IMG/VR virus record: IMGVR_UViG_3300024520_000278
Coordinates: 1 to 34,345 of that record
From: a virus
Direction: 5' to 3' (one strand)
Length of the DNA stretch: 34,345 nucleotides
In this document: piece after piece, positions 27,106-34,345 of the stretch
Position numbering within the stretch: position 1 is the first letter of the stretch
Layout: every line of letters begins with the position of its first letter
Notes under the pieces: generated by a model
The model's database searches: none
Seen by the model: the letters and a program-made list of their open reading frames with translations, nothing else
What the model was told of the DNA's origin: nothing
Position numbers and translations under genes: made by a program

Positions 27106-28998
27106 CTAGATAATGTCCCAGACGTTGCTAGAAACCCACTGCAACGCAAAGGTGCTACCCTCCTCTAGTGCAGCAATGACACCAAGCGCGTCATTAACTG
27201 TCACCCCAGCATTAGACAGTGTGGGGACGCCAGCAGCAGCAACCCGAACATATATTATGGGTGGCTCTGCCTCTCCTGCCCAGTCCACCGTTGAGTTGGT
27301 CGGGATTGTGATGGTGCAAGATGACGCATTAGTTAAACGTATGTATGCACCGATGTCCGTCAACGATAAGCTGCGTGCTGTGGTCGATTCAGTGATAATT
27401 GAGATCGGAGTGTAACTGTTAGCAACTGGGGTTGACCAAGTATTGTCTCCCCGCAGAAAGGTTGTTGAGTCAGCAGTTCCAGTTGCTGATAGATTTGCTA
27501 CGTCAACTGCACCTGCTGCAATAGTTAATGCAGTGTCTCCTGTAACATCACCCGTATGCGTGGCATTGGTGACCTTGGCGGTGTTTAGTGCAATGGCAGC
27601 TGTGTTGGCATCAACTACTTGCTCTAGTTCATGTACCGCAGACTCATTGTTAATGTTTACGGACAAGATGCCGTTTGTGTTACCGCCATTGCTTGTTGCC
27701 AGTACGTGTCCAAGCTCGACGCTAATGTCTGGTTGAGTTAAGGTAATGCCACCAGCCACTGTGCTGCTAAGGTAAACCACATCGCCCTCAGTGTATGTTC
27801 CGTCATCCAGAACTAGGTCGCGAACATTGCCTATTAATGTAATGAAGCCGTTGCTGTTGTTTGGTATAGGTTGGGTTGCGACACCAATTGTCTTTCTTGC
27901 GTTGGCTACCGTGTCAGCCTGAGCTAAGGTGATGGTCGGCTTGTTGCCCTGCGAACCATTAACCATGACGACTTCTCCGTCAGATATTTGCGATCCAGTG
28001 GTGTTTCGTACATACATCACAACTTCTTGACCGAGTTGCAGTGTTACGTTGTCAGATCCAGTGACTAGGTCTAAGGTCTTTTCTGTGTCATTCCAGGATA
28101 GCTCTCCGCCAGTGTTACCATCATTAAAATCAACTCCAGTTGCGGATGTGCTAATAGTTCCTGTGAACGTTGGGTTGTTGATTGGAGCTTTGAGGGCAAT
28201 ATCTGCTGTGTTGGTGGTTATTGCTGTTTCCTTAGCTGTTGTAAAGCTTGCCGTTGTTGCGTCTAGGACTGCGCTGTGTGCTTGAACGTCCGTTCCAATT
28301 GCAACACCAAGGTTTGTTCGTGCATCCAGTGCTGTGGATGCCCCAGTGCCACCCTCAGTAATAGCTAGGTCATTGGCGAGCGTTAAGGTCTGATTAACGT
28401 TCATTCCTGAAGCATTGCAATACCACTGCTGGACATTGCCCCTGTAGTACCCAAAGTCCTCTGGTCCAGCCCCAACTCCCTTGAATCCAGTTTGGGTCCC
28501 AATGTCAATGCTATATTCCTGGGAAGATGCTGTTCGGTCTGTGGTGATTGTATTAAACGTAACATCATCCGCAGTGCCTAATCCAAGGTTTGTGCGTGAC
28601 GTAGAGGCACTGCCAAGGTCGCTCAGGTTGTTAGACTTGCGGACGAAAAGTGAAGAAACAACGGGAACCTGCTCACTTGTGCTGCCGTCTGCTTGGTAGT
28701 TCTCGATTAGATCCCATAGCTCAATACTTGCTGTGCCAGTCGGGATAATGACGGTCTCTGCCTTCGATCCATCTACGGTAATCTCAAGGATACTCTTCTT
28801 TCCGCTGTCCCCGTTATTCCATACGTCAATTGAGAAGTCTCCGTTGGCGTCTGTCTGAACGGAGTCTACACTCTGAGCTACTGTTGCAGTTGCGGTGGCG
28901 TCTGTGCCGAGTTGAACTAGGCGGAAGGTGATCCACTTATTGGCAATAGCCGCATTATTGACACCGTTGATTGTCCCTGTGATAGTTGTTGTAGCCAT
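27106..28998 (-). CDS. Tail fibre protein
   Basis: This 630-residue protein is a tail fibre by repeat pattern. An N-terminal virion-attachment domain (1-110) resembles 'TTITGTINGVNNAAIANKWITF..VD'. Then come fibre repeats: 'NNLSDLGSASTSRTNLGL' (about 123-140), 'EGGTGASTALDARTNLGV' and 'GTDVQAHSAVLDATTASF', which are classic fibre signatures. The C-terminal half is beta-rich, ending SSNVWDII, with a putative receptor-binding tip. The start follows ACTTAAAAATG. The adjacent LRR/PKD protein and a lectin-like protein may also take part in adsorption. Confidence 0.88.
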   Translation of the reverse strand: MATTTITGTINGVNNAAIANKWITFRLVQLGTDATATATVAQSVDSVQTDANGDFSIDVWNNGDSGKKSILEITVDGSKAETVIIPTGTASIELWDLIENYQADGSTSEQVPVVSSLFVRKSNNLSDLGSASTSRTNLGLGTADDVTFNTITTDRTASSQEYSIDIGTQTGFKGVGAGPEDFGYYRGNVQQWYCNASGMNVNQTLTLANDLAITEGGTGASTALDARTNLGVAIGTDVQAHSAVLDATTASFTTAKETAITTNTADIALKAPINNPTFTGTISTSATGVDFNDGNTGGELSWNDTEKTLDLVTGSDNVTLQLGQEVVMYVRNTTGSQISDGEVVMVNGSQGNKPTITLAQADTVANARKTIGVATQPIPNNSNGFITLIGNVRDLVLDDGTYTEGDVVYLSSTVAGGITLTQPDISVELGHVLATSNGGNTNGILSVNINNESAVHELEQVVDANTAAIALNTAKVTNATHTGDVTGDTALTIAAGAVDVANLSATGTADSTTFLRGDNTWSTPVANSYTPISIITESTTARSLSLTDIGAYIRLTNASSCTITIPTNSTVDWAGEAEPPIIYVRVAAAGVPTLSNAGVTVNDALGVIAALEEGSTFALQWVSSNVWDII

Positions 28999-29000
28999 TT

Positions 29001-29537
29001 TTAAGTTTGTAAATATTCTTTGGCGGCAAGAACCGCAATTTGGTGATATTCTGGTGAGTTGTCTATGCTTGTGTGGTCATAGTTAAAAGTCAGCTCTTTG
29101 CAGATGGATTTACCACCCACCAGCTTGTCCCCGTCTAGGCGATCGCCTCTTTGAGATAGCCACCCCACTACTGTAACATTTTTGTCAAGCTTGATCTTTC
29201 GATCGAAGAATGCCCACCAGCGACCAAGTATTGTCGGGCTATGGTAGACAGGATCGCAAGCAACCACTCTCACGTCGCACTGAAGGCGTTTTGATAGTTG
29301 AGGCATACCAAAGCCGCCTCCCCAACTGTAACAGCATATAAGGACCTCTGAAGGCTCAAGACTGTTGATGTACTTTGCGTAAGCTTTCCAGTCCGAGTTC
29401 CACTCCTTCAACTGAATCAGTGAATCCTGACCTTCGCACAGGTCGTCCAGCAGGCGTAGCTCGCGCCACAATTGCTTAGACCCAGTGTTCTGGTAGTTCT
29501 TCTGGGTAAAACCCGATATAACGACAATAACCTTCAT
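29001..29537 (-). CDS. Alpha/beta-hydrolase-like protein in the lysis cluster
   Basis: This 178-residue protein begins MKVIVVISGFTQKNYQNTGS. The segment 'EVLICCYSWGGGFG' (about 64-77) resembles the nucleophile elbow of alpha/beta hydrolases, with Ser 71, but the first glycine of the usual GxSxG is cysteine (CYSWG). A possible acid (Asp 95 in ACDPVYH) and base (His 155 or 165) follow in the right order. Such enzymes are lipases or esterases. The gene lies one base-overlap behind a small lipoprotein gene and a holin-like gene, in the place where lysis enzymes lie. No lysozyme or amidase motif was found. A lipolytic lysis function is speculation. Confidence 0.55.
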   Translation of the reverse strand: MKVIVVISGFTQKNYQNTGSKQLWRELRLLDDLCEGQDSLIQLKEWNSDWKAYAKYINSLEPSEVLICCYSWGGGFGMPQLSKRLQCDVRVVACDPVYHSPTILGRWWAFFDRKIKLDKNVTVVGWLSQRGDRLDGDKLVGGKSICKELTFNYDHTSIDNSPEYHQIAVLAAKEYLQT

Positions 29538-29680
29538 TATGGCAATACGGGGAGATCAATCTCTGCGGCAACTTCTTTTTCAATGACGTTACCAGCGCCT
29601 TGCGGTGAGTAGAGATATACATCCCCCTTGTATGCGCAACTTGGCAACAGTAAAAATAAAGCTAGCAGTATGATTCTCAT
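29537..29680 (-). CDS. Small lipoprotein, spanin-like
   Basis: This 47-residue protein is MRIILLALFLLLPSCAYKGD followed by an acidic, proline-containing tail. LLPSC at residues 11-15 is a lipobox, so Cys 15 would be lipidated and the mature protein of 33 residues would sit in the outer membrane or inner leaflet. Small lipoproteins next to holins are often outer-membrane spanin subunits (Rz1 type). An inner-membrane partner was not found here. It overlaps the following gene by one base (TAATG). Confidence 0.65.
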   Translation of the reverse strand: MRIILLALFLLLPSCAYKGDVYLYSPQGAGNVIEKEVAAEIDLPVLP

Positions 29681-29684
29681 ATTA

Positions 29685-29846
29685 TTATTTATTTAATAGT
29701 TCTTTGATTATTTTCGTAGCCGATGCTGTCATGTAAACCAGCGTGGCAATACCGACCACCAGGCCCAGGATTTCGTTTATGTTGCTTAGTTCAATAGTAG
29801 CGATGAAGCCCCCTGTTCCGATTGTAGATTTGTATATTGCGTCCAT
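29685..29846 (-). CDS. Holin-like small membrane protein
   Basis: This 53-residue protein begins MDAIYKSTIGTGGFIATIEL and has one hydrophobic helix (about residues 25-40, EILGLVVGIATLVYMT), then a basic C-terminus (KIIKELLNK). Size, single helix with charged tail and position before a lipoprotein and a hydrolase fit a holin. With one helix it could also be another membrane lysis regulator. The proposed start follows TATCAACAATG. Confidence 0.55.
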   Translation of the reverse strand: MDAIYKSTIGTGGFIATIELSNINEILGLVVGIATLVYMTASATKIIKELLNK

Positions 29847-29854
29847 TGTTGATA

Positions 29855-30259
29855 TTATGCTGCGGGTAGACTCCCCGTTGTTTTATAGGCACGCACCTCG
29901 TCGTGCGCTAAAATTACCGGCTCAAGGTCAAAGCCCAGTGCATCTGCTGCCGCTAGAACTTCTTTAATTTCCTTCTGCGATAGGTTTGGCAGGGTAAGAA
30001 TCTGGTGAGTTGAACCCTCGTATGCTGCGCCCCACTCAAAGCCATCTTCACTTGCCTCGTTCACGCTGAGTCGCATATTGGGATACTTAGCTTCGTAAGC
30101 TTCCTTGATGCCAGCGTTAAGTGGTGTCATCTCGATTGGATCGTCCTCGCCCACTGCTGGGAAGTAGATTGGTCCACGCTTGTCGAGGAACGCTTGAGGG
30201 ACTGGGATCGCCTCGTAGTTAGCTGTGGAGATGCGAAGGTATGTATTTGCGAATGCCAT
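29855..30259 (-). CDS. Hypothetical late protein
   Basis: This 134-residue protein begins MAFANTYLRISTANYEAIPV. The C-terminal half is helical (SQKEIKEVLAAADALGFDLE). The start is in a TATAATATG context two bases behind the upstream stop. It sits between the lectin-like protein and the holin-like gene. Not recognised. Confidence 0.6.
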   Translation of the reverse strand: MAFANTYLRISTANYEAIPVPQAFLDKRGPIYFPAVGEDDPIEMTPLNAGIKEAYEAKYPNMRLSVNEASEDGFEWGAAYEGSTHQILTLPNLSQKEIKEVLAAADALGFDLEPVILAHDEVRAYKTTGSLPAA

Positions 30260-30260
30260 A

Positions 30261-31904
30261 TTATAGTCCGTAGAGTGATTTCTGTGTATCGTAATTAGTC
30301 AGCACCTCGTCTGCTGTGAGTGCGCGGTTGTAGATTTTTGCGGAGCCGATTTTACGATCCCAAAACCTATCCGCTACAGTTGAGCCAGTGGCATTTATCG
30401 TAACTGGAATTGAGCTTTGAAATAGCGATGCTGGAACTGAGGAACCTGCTACTGAAACGGAGACTCCATCGACATACGCGACAACTGTTCCTGCGGCATA
30501 GGTGAACGCGATGTGCGATACCTTATCCGCTATTGATATGATAGAAGAGCCCACTGCCACTCCAGTAGATGGATCGCCCCAAAGCATTGAAAGGTCACTA
30601 GCTAAGCTAGATGGGTTTTTAATAATTGCCCAAGCTCGATTTTGACCATCTACGAAATCCCATTTTGCAAAAAGGTATTTAGTGCTACTTGCAGGAACCC
30701 CATGAAAATTACCCCAAAGCTCCCAGGTCGCCTCAGTCGTCACGTCCAGCGAATCACTGTCAGGTGTGCGGCTGTATTCCCCTTCACCGAATAGATTGAG
30801 CTGCTGAGTGTTGCGACGTGGCTCAAGGATTGCATTGCCGAGTGCGTCGATCTGGTCGTTTGCGTCGGAGGCTGAGACTAGATGTGTATTTTCGCTAGGT
30901 GCGTCTAAATACTCTACGCTAATATTTGTGATTCCTATGCTTGCAGGAGAATCGCCCTCCGAGAAAGTAAAAGACGGAGCCGTCGCCGTCGCCGTTAATG
31001 TTATCTCATTATAGCCAGAAATGACCGAAATGTTATCTGAAGCGGCAGCAGCAGGGGTTGGCAGAGTTCCTTGTCTGAGCTGGATAAGCGGAGATTCATC
31101 GAATGTCGCAAAGAAGCGCACAGTGACACGTTCGCCAATTCCGACTGATGCGGGAAGATTCCACCCAGCGATTCCAACGCCTGCCGCCATACTACCAACA
31201 AAACCAAGAGGTGTAGTAGAAAAAGTATCCCACCCAATGTTGGATGGAGAAGCGTTGATTGCCTGAACCAGACTTGCTGCCTTGTTCCAGTTCCTGTCTG
31301 CGGTCTGCGGGATGGTTGCTTCGCCCGTAAAGCCAGAGCAGCCTGTGCATACGCCGTGCAGCTGATTAGGTCCACTGTCCACGATGGTCTTGCCATTGCT
31401 TGTGTTGCCCGCTGGATTGCTCCAGTCGTTGTGCGTCCAATGCTCGGTGCCTACGCGAAGGTCGCTAATGTCGCAGTCACTACCCGCTGTCCAAGCTAAA
31501 TCACCAGAGACGGTAGCTGTGCTGCTTAACTTTTCCCATACGCCTGTTGCCGTCGGAGTGAAGGTGAGTGTACCAGTTACCCCGTTAAGTGTCCTTGCCC
31601 CAAGTGAAGAGACCCGCATCCATACCGTAGCTGTGCGAGACGATGAACTGTACCCAGTACCGTAAGTTACAGTGTCATTGACCACATCCATCGTTAAGCC
31701 ACGACCGCTGTATAGCGTTGCAGTGTTATCTTGACCAGACTGATCGATAATAGTGAACGGACCTACATCTGTGCTGTAATCAAGTATTAACCCCTCTTTG
31801 GTGTACTGAGGTCCCCGTGGACTCAATGGATCGCCAAAGCGTGCGCCACGAAACTTGCGTGTGCCGATATTACCAAATGCTCGTCTGTCTCTAAGATGTG
31901 CCAT
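30261..31904 (-). CDS. Virion protein with C-terminal LamG/concanavalin-like lectin domain
   Basis: This 547-residue protein is beta-rich. The C-terminal about 170 residues show a LamG/ConA-like jelly-roll: 'TPDSDSLDVTTEATWELWGNF', 'YLFAKWD', 'HIAFTYAAGTVVAYVDGVSV' and the end signature 'RFWDRKIGSAKIYNRALTADEVLTNYD'. Such domains bind carbohydrates. The N-terminal part includes Cys-containing stretches ('HGVCTGCSGF') and may attach to the virion. It follows the adaptor gene, so it could be a decoration or tail appendage that holds to host surface sugars. Confidence 0.78.
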   Translation of the reverse strand: MAHLRDRRAFGNIGTRKFRGARFGDPLSPRGPQYTKEGLILDYSTDVGPFTIIDQSGQDNTATLYSGRGLTMDVVNDTVTYGTGYSSSSRTATVWMRVSSLGARTLNGVTGTLTFTPTATGVWEKLSSTATVSGDLAWTAGSDCDISDLRVGTEHWTHNDWSNPAGNTSNGKTIVDSGPNQLHGVCTGCSGFTGEATIPQTADRNWNKAASLVQAINASPSNIGWDTFSTTPLGFVGSMAAGVGIAGWNLPASVGIGERVTVRFFATFDESPLIQLRQGTLPTPAAAASDNISVISGYNEITLTATATAPSFTFSEGDSPASIGITNISVEYLDAPSENTHLVSASDANDQIDALGNAILEPRRNTQQLNLFGEGEYSRTPDSDSLDVTTEATWELWGNFHGVPASSTKYLFAKWDFVDGQNRAWAIIKNPSSLASDLSMLWGDPSTGVAVGSSIISIADKVSHIAFTYAAGTVVAYVDGVSVSVAGSSVPASLFQSSIPVTINATGSTVADRFWDRKIGSAKIYNRALTADEVLTNYDTQKSLYGL

Positions 31905-31905
31905 A

Positions 31906-32787
31906 TTATATGCTGTTGTCTACACTATATTGTGTCTTGAGCTGGTTGGTAAGTGCTGCAATAGCTCCAGACCGACTGACCTTCATTAGCGCCCGCTCAA
32001 GGGCATTGTTTACATCACGCAAAGCAATTGGGTTGAAGCCATCTTCCCCGCTCTGTGATGCTCTGTATGATCGCGCAGCGTCATAAGCCATGAACTCAGC
32101 CCATTCCGACGGAACTGTTGCTAGTGTGCCAGACTCTCCGTTGCCGTATGTGTCTGTCCAAGCTTTCTTGTATGCTACGTAAACTGTTCCAGTGACATTG
32201 CTTGCCACGCGGATTCCATTGCTGTCTGGGTATGCTGTAAGTGTCAGGGGATCGTTTCCAGACCACTTTGCTGCGCTCCAGTATCCAATGGCTTCGCCGA
32301 TCTCAGATAGTGCCTGCACTACTGGAGCTGGGGACTCTCCGCCTGCTTCCACTGCCCACACTCCTTCTGGAACCGTTGCGCCCCCAACATTGGAGTATAG
32401 GACGTCTGAGGATACTAAGTCCTGAATTGCCCAGAGCGAACCAGCTGTGCTAGTAATTTGATAGACCGCCACGCCGTCCTTATACAGGGTGTATAATGGG
32501 TTCGTGTCTACACTATTGCCGTTGCGGACATACAGCCCGTTAGCTTCCACAGTCCCAGCTCCATATACATTGATGCTGTCCTCTGTCGCGGCAATATACC
32601 CACGGGCTGCTGTGCGAGGCTCAAGCACCAAGTAACGATCCCAGTATCGGGATTCGTCGTAGATTGTGCGAGCCGCTGAGTTTAGTAGAAATCCAATGTT
32701 GGTCAGCTCAGTTCCCGATGAGAATGCTGCTCCTGCTCGCGCTTGAGTTAGACCGATGACTTCCGCCCATGTTCTTGTGTTTGCCAT
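31906..32787 (-). CDS. Probable head-tail adaptor with inserted beta domain
   Basis: This 293-residue protein begins MANTRTWAEVIG. I chose the ATG at 32787 because it overlaps the upstream stop (ATAATG), whereas an earlier in-frame ATG lies within the upstream gene. The N-terminal helices ('TELTNIGFLLNSAARTIYDESRYWDRYL') and the C-terminal part ('VPSEWAEFMAYDAARSYRASQ..ALRDVNNALERALMKV') fit phage adaptor or gatekeeper proteins. Between them (about 80-165) lies a beta domain (GTVEANGLYVRNG...LYTLYKDGVAVYQITS...WAIQDL) similar to small surface domains seen in several phage proteins. Position three genes after the capsid supports the call. Confidence 0.62.
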   Translation of the reverse strand: MANTRTWAEVIGLTQARAGAAFSSGTELTNIGFLLNSAARTIYDESRYWDRYLVLEPRTAARGYIAATEDSINVYGAGTVEANGLYVRNGNSVDTNPLYTLYKDGVAVYQITSTAGSLWAIQDLVSSDVLYSNVGGATVPEGVWAVEAGGESPAPVVQALSEIGEAIGYWSAAKWSGNDPLTLTAYPDSNGIRVASNVTGTVYVAYKKAWTDTYGNGESGTLATVPSEWAEFMAYDAARSYRASQSGEDGFNPIALRDVNNALERALMKVSRSGAIAALTNQLKTQYSVDNSI

Positions 32788-33107
32788 TATGTGAGCCAAT
32801 CTCCTGTAAGACCGCGTGCCTTGAAGTCTTTTTGTTTAAATTTTAGGTAGTCTGGATTTACGAAGTCTGTGCCATCTATGGCTTTACACTCATGCTCCAT
32901 TTCCTTTTGTTCAAAGACGTCATAGCAACCCGCGAAGTTTAGCACCCCGCCATTGCTCGTCTTGTTGCCATTGTAGGTCTTCTTCATGTACTGGCGCATT
33001 ACTTCATCGCGACGCGCCCGTCCTGCTGGAGACATTAACCATTGCCGACGCAACTCCATTTTTGCTGCTAGTGCTGTCAACTCCTCATCTGTTAATATCT
33101 TCCGCAT
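32787..33107 (-). CDS. Hypothetical late protein near the capsid gene
   Basis: This 106-residue basic protein begins MRKILTDEELTALAAKMELRR. It contains Arg/Lys-rich helices and ends KARGLTGDWLT. It overlaps the next gene by one base (TAATG). No known family; may be a head-completion protein by position. Confidence 0.6.
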   Translation of the reverse strand: MRKILTDEELTALAAKMELRRQWLMSPAGRARRDEVMRQYMKKTYNGNKTSNGGVLNFAGCYDVFEQKEMEHECKAIDGTDFVNPDYLKFKQKDFKARGLTGDWLT

Positions 33108-33111
33108 AATT

Positions 33112-33183
33112 CTAATACTTACTTTTTACTTTACCTGCTGTGTTGCCCTTTTTCTTGCACTTCGGTTTGTTCATTGTTCTCAT
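33112..33183 (-). CDS. Tiny Lys-rich peptide
   Basis: A 23-residue frame, MRTMNKPKCKKKGNTAGKVK followed by SKY, ends 5 bases before the next start. It is very basic and has a single Cys. It could be a small DNA-binding or virion peptide, or a chance frame. It lies after the capsid terminator. Confidence 0.35.
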   Translation of the reverse strand: MRTMNKPKCKKKGNTAGKVKSKY

Positions 33184-33217
33184 AGTGTATTTCGGTTTAT
33201 TGTAACATGTAAGTAAA

Positions 33218-33248
33218 GGGAGGCGGCTGAATTGATCAACCGCCCCCC
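33218..33248 (-). terminator. Hairpin terminator behind the capsid gene
   Basis: On the minus strand GGGGGGCGGTTGA pairs with TCAGCCGCCTCCC (with mismatches) around a short loop and is followed by TTTACTT. It lies 17 bp downstream of the capsid stop and would set a high ratio of capsid to later transcripts. Confidence 0.7.
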
Positions 33249-33264
33249 GAAACTAACTAACTAA

Positions 33265-34224
33265 CTACGCTTCGTCGCTGAAGGCCACCTTGCCCAATCC
33301 ATTAGGTCCTGTGGTCATGAGAGCGTAACGTGTGTCAACCGCACCCTTGTAAGAGCCGCCGAGGAACGGATAATTCTCCGACTCGATGCCTTGGTACTCT
33401 GCAACGTGCAGAAGACCTGGGTTGATGAAGTAGCCGCGATCCGAAGAAGGCATGCAATTAGGGTTTGCGCTCTTCATCTTGATTTGACCGAACTGAGAGT
33501 CAATGATCTCAACCATCCAAGGGATAGTAGTAGTACCATTCACGTTGTAGTCAACTTGAGATGCTGCACCAGCAGTGCGTGTGAACGAAGCAACGATATG
33601 CTCGCGGAGACCTGGACCAGCAACCAACCAAAGATCTTGCATGGTTGTGTCTTGGCTCCACATCGAAGCGATTTGTGCGCCCATTGCTGCATCATCGTAA
33701 GAAGCCTTAAGACCACCGTAGATAGATGCTGCTGGAGTTACATAGAGTGCGTCAACACCATTTGCTGCTGTGTTGGAGATAAGAGCGCCGATACCAGCGG
33801 TTGCACCACCAGTAACACCTGGAACGTCAGCGGTTACGCCTTGGTCGCCGCAAAGAACGAACTCTTTGTCGATCGCAACTTCAATAGCAGACTTGTCGGC
33901 TGCTTTGATCATGTTGGATACAACAGCGGAGTCTTCTTGCTCTTGCTCTTTGGATACTGCGTACTCAACAACTGTGCGCTGAGCTTGACCTTCAAACTCG
34001 CGAACTTGCGAGAATGCGTCACGACCGCTGTTTGTGTCAGCACCTTCAACGTGTGGTGTATTTGCCACAGCCTTGAGCTTGTCCATGAGACAGCGAGGGC
34101 GCTTGTTCTTGGTTGCTGTGTGGTTCAGCAAGCCTGTTACTGGTGTGATGTCTGCTGCTAGCAATTCTGCGGTCTGTTTGAGAGACTCGCGATTACCGAC
34201 TGTACTTGAATATGTTTCTGCCAT
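33265..34224 (-). CDS. Major capsid protein (SU10/DUF5309-like)
   Basis: This 319-residue protein is predicted to form the head shell. The N-terminal pattern 'MAETYSSTVGNRESLKQTAELLAADITPVTGLLNHTATK' (G..E.L...I..I.P.TPLL-like) and the following E/V-rich stretch ('FSQVREFEGQAQRTVVEYAVSKEQEQEDSAV') are what I recall for the SU10-type major capsid family (DUF5309). The middle includes 'ELFVLCGDQGV'-like strand and 'IDKEFVLCGDQ'. Length fits an HK97-fold capsid. It is the first complete late gene, followed by a terminator. The start at 34224 follows the end of an upstream gene by 4 bases. Confidence 0.82.
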   Translation of the reverse strand: MAETYSSTVGNRESLKQTAELLAADITPVTGLLNHTATKNKRPRCLMDKLKAVANTPHVEGADTNSGRDAFSQVREFEGQAQRTVVEYAVSKEQEQEDSAVVSNMIKAADKSAIEVAIDKEFVLCGDQGVTADVPGVTGGATAGIGALISNTAANGVDALYVTPAASIYGGLKASYDDAAMGAQIASMWSQDTTMQDLWLVAGPGLREHIVASFTRTAGAASQVDYNVNGTTTIPWMVEIIDSQFGQIKMKSANPNCMPSSDRGYFINPGLLHVAEYQGIESENYPFLGGSYKGAVDTRYALMTTGPNGLGKVAFSDEA

Positions 34225-34228
34225 GATA

Positions 34229-34345
34229 TTATGTTCTGTTTAAGATTCTGATTTGCTGGTCAGCGTCGCGCCGAGCAGCGATTGTTTGCCTCGGATCACT
34301 GATGATCTTTTGGAGTTTTTTGATTTTTACACTAGAACTATCTGA
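34229..34345 (-). CDS. 3' end of a gene entering from the right (possible scaffold)
   Basis: The minus-strand frame from the window edge reads SDSSSVKIKKLQKIISDPRQ then TIAARRDADQQIRILNRT and stops at 34229. It is charged and helical, and it ends 4 bases before the capsid start. Scaffold proteins often lie just upstream of the capsid gene and have such ends, but 38 codons cannot prove this. Confidence 0.55.
   Translation of the reverse strand, partial: SDSSSVKIKKLQKIISDPRQTIAARRDADQQIRILNRT

Noticed and set aside
33391-34161. 256-codon plus-strand frame opposite the capsid gene
   Set aside because: It is a Cys-rich shadow frame of the strongly supported capsid gene.
1-34345. Window as a complete circular genome
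   Set aside because: Joining the ends makes the frame starting at base 16 (minus strand) stop after seven codons, and no portal gene is present, so sequence is missing between the ends.

Overview
The window is part of the genome of a tailed double-stranded DNA bacteriophage. Small and large terminase subunits, a SU10-type major capsid protein, a head-tail adaptor, ejection-type proteins, a tail fibre and a small lysis cluster are all recognisable. The capsid type and the large ejection-type proteins suggest a podovirus, but no portal or tail tube gene is visible to prove it. The host is probably not one of the Bacteroidota, because four clear sigma70-type promoters (TTGACA-like and TATAAT-like boxes 16-17 bp apart) are present. 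A phage-encoded PEP-CTERM surface protein points to an exosortase-bearing Gram-negative host. A member of the Verrucomicrobiota is my best guess, as an inference only. Joining the two window ends gives a stop after seven codons, so the sequence is not a complete circle. Portal and scaffold genes probably lie in the missing part between the large terminase side (left edge) and the capsid side (right edge).

Layout. Bases 1-3028 (minus strand) hold the packaging genes. Bases 3029-3196 are a divergent control region with two copies of a 16-mer and a strong promoter. Bases 3197-18286 (plus strand) are the early region, with many very small genes. It contains a winged-helix protein, a DNA methyltransferase and a roughly 1.2 kb mostly non-coding, repeat-rich stretch (4927-6150). 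Next come about a dozen small unknown genes separated by repeated terminator-like modules, and then an HNH-like protein. After that there is a likely nucleotide-pool enzyme, an ERF annealing protein, an SSB-like protein, a replication initiator with iterons inside its gene, a DnaB-type helicase and a SWIM zinc-finger protein. The early region ends with a PEP-CTERM gene cluster under its own promoter, a metallophosphoesterase and a second methyltransferase. Bases 18318-18530 are the convergent terminator zone. Bases 18546-34345 (minus strand) are the late morphogenesis region, transcribed right to left: capsid, adaptor, lectin-like protein, holin and lipoprotein, alpha/beta hydrolase, tail fibre, LRR/PKD protein, unknown tail proteins and two large ejection-type proteins.

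How the genes work together. The phage has its own initiator, helicase loader target, SSB and annealing protein but no DNA polymerase in view, so it probably recruits the host replisome. The early genes almost never have a Shine-Dalgarno sequence. They start in contexts such as ATTATG or after C/A-rich leaders, and at least three begin at or next to the predicted transcription start, which suggests leaderless mRNAs. The most unusual features are the phage-encoded PEP-CTERM protein, the leaderless promoter geometry, the repeated terminator/promoter modules, the methyltransferase cassette flanked by 22-bp direct repeats, and a lysis cluster with no recognisable peptidoglycan hydrolase.
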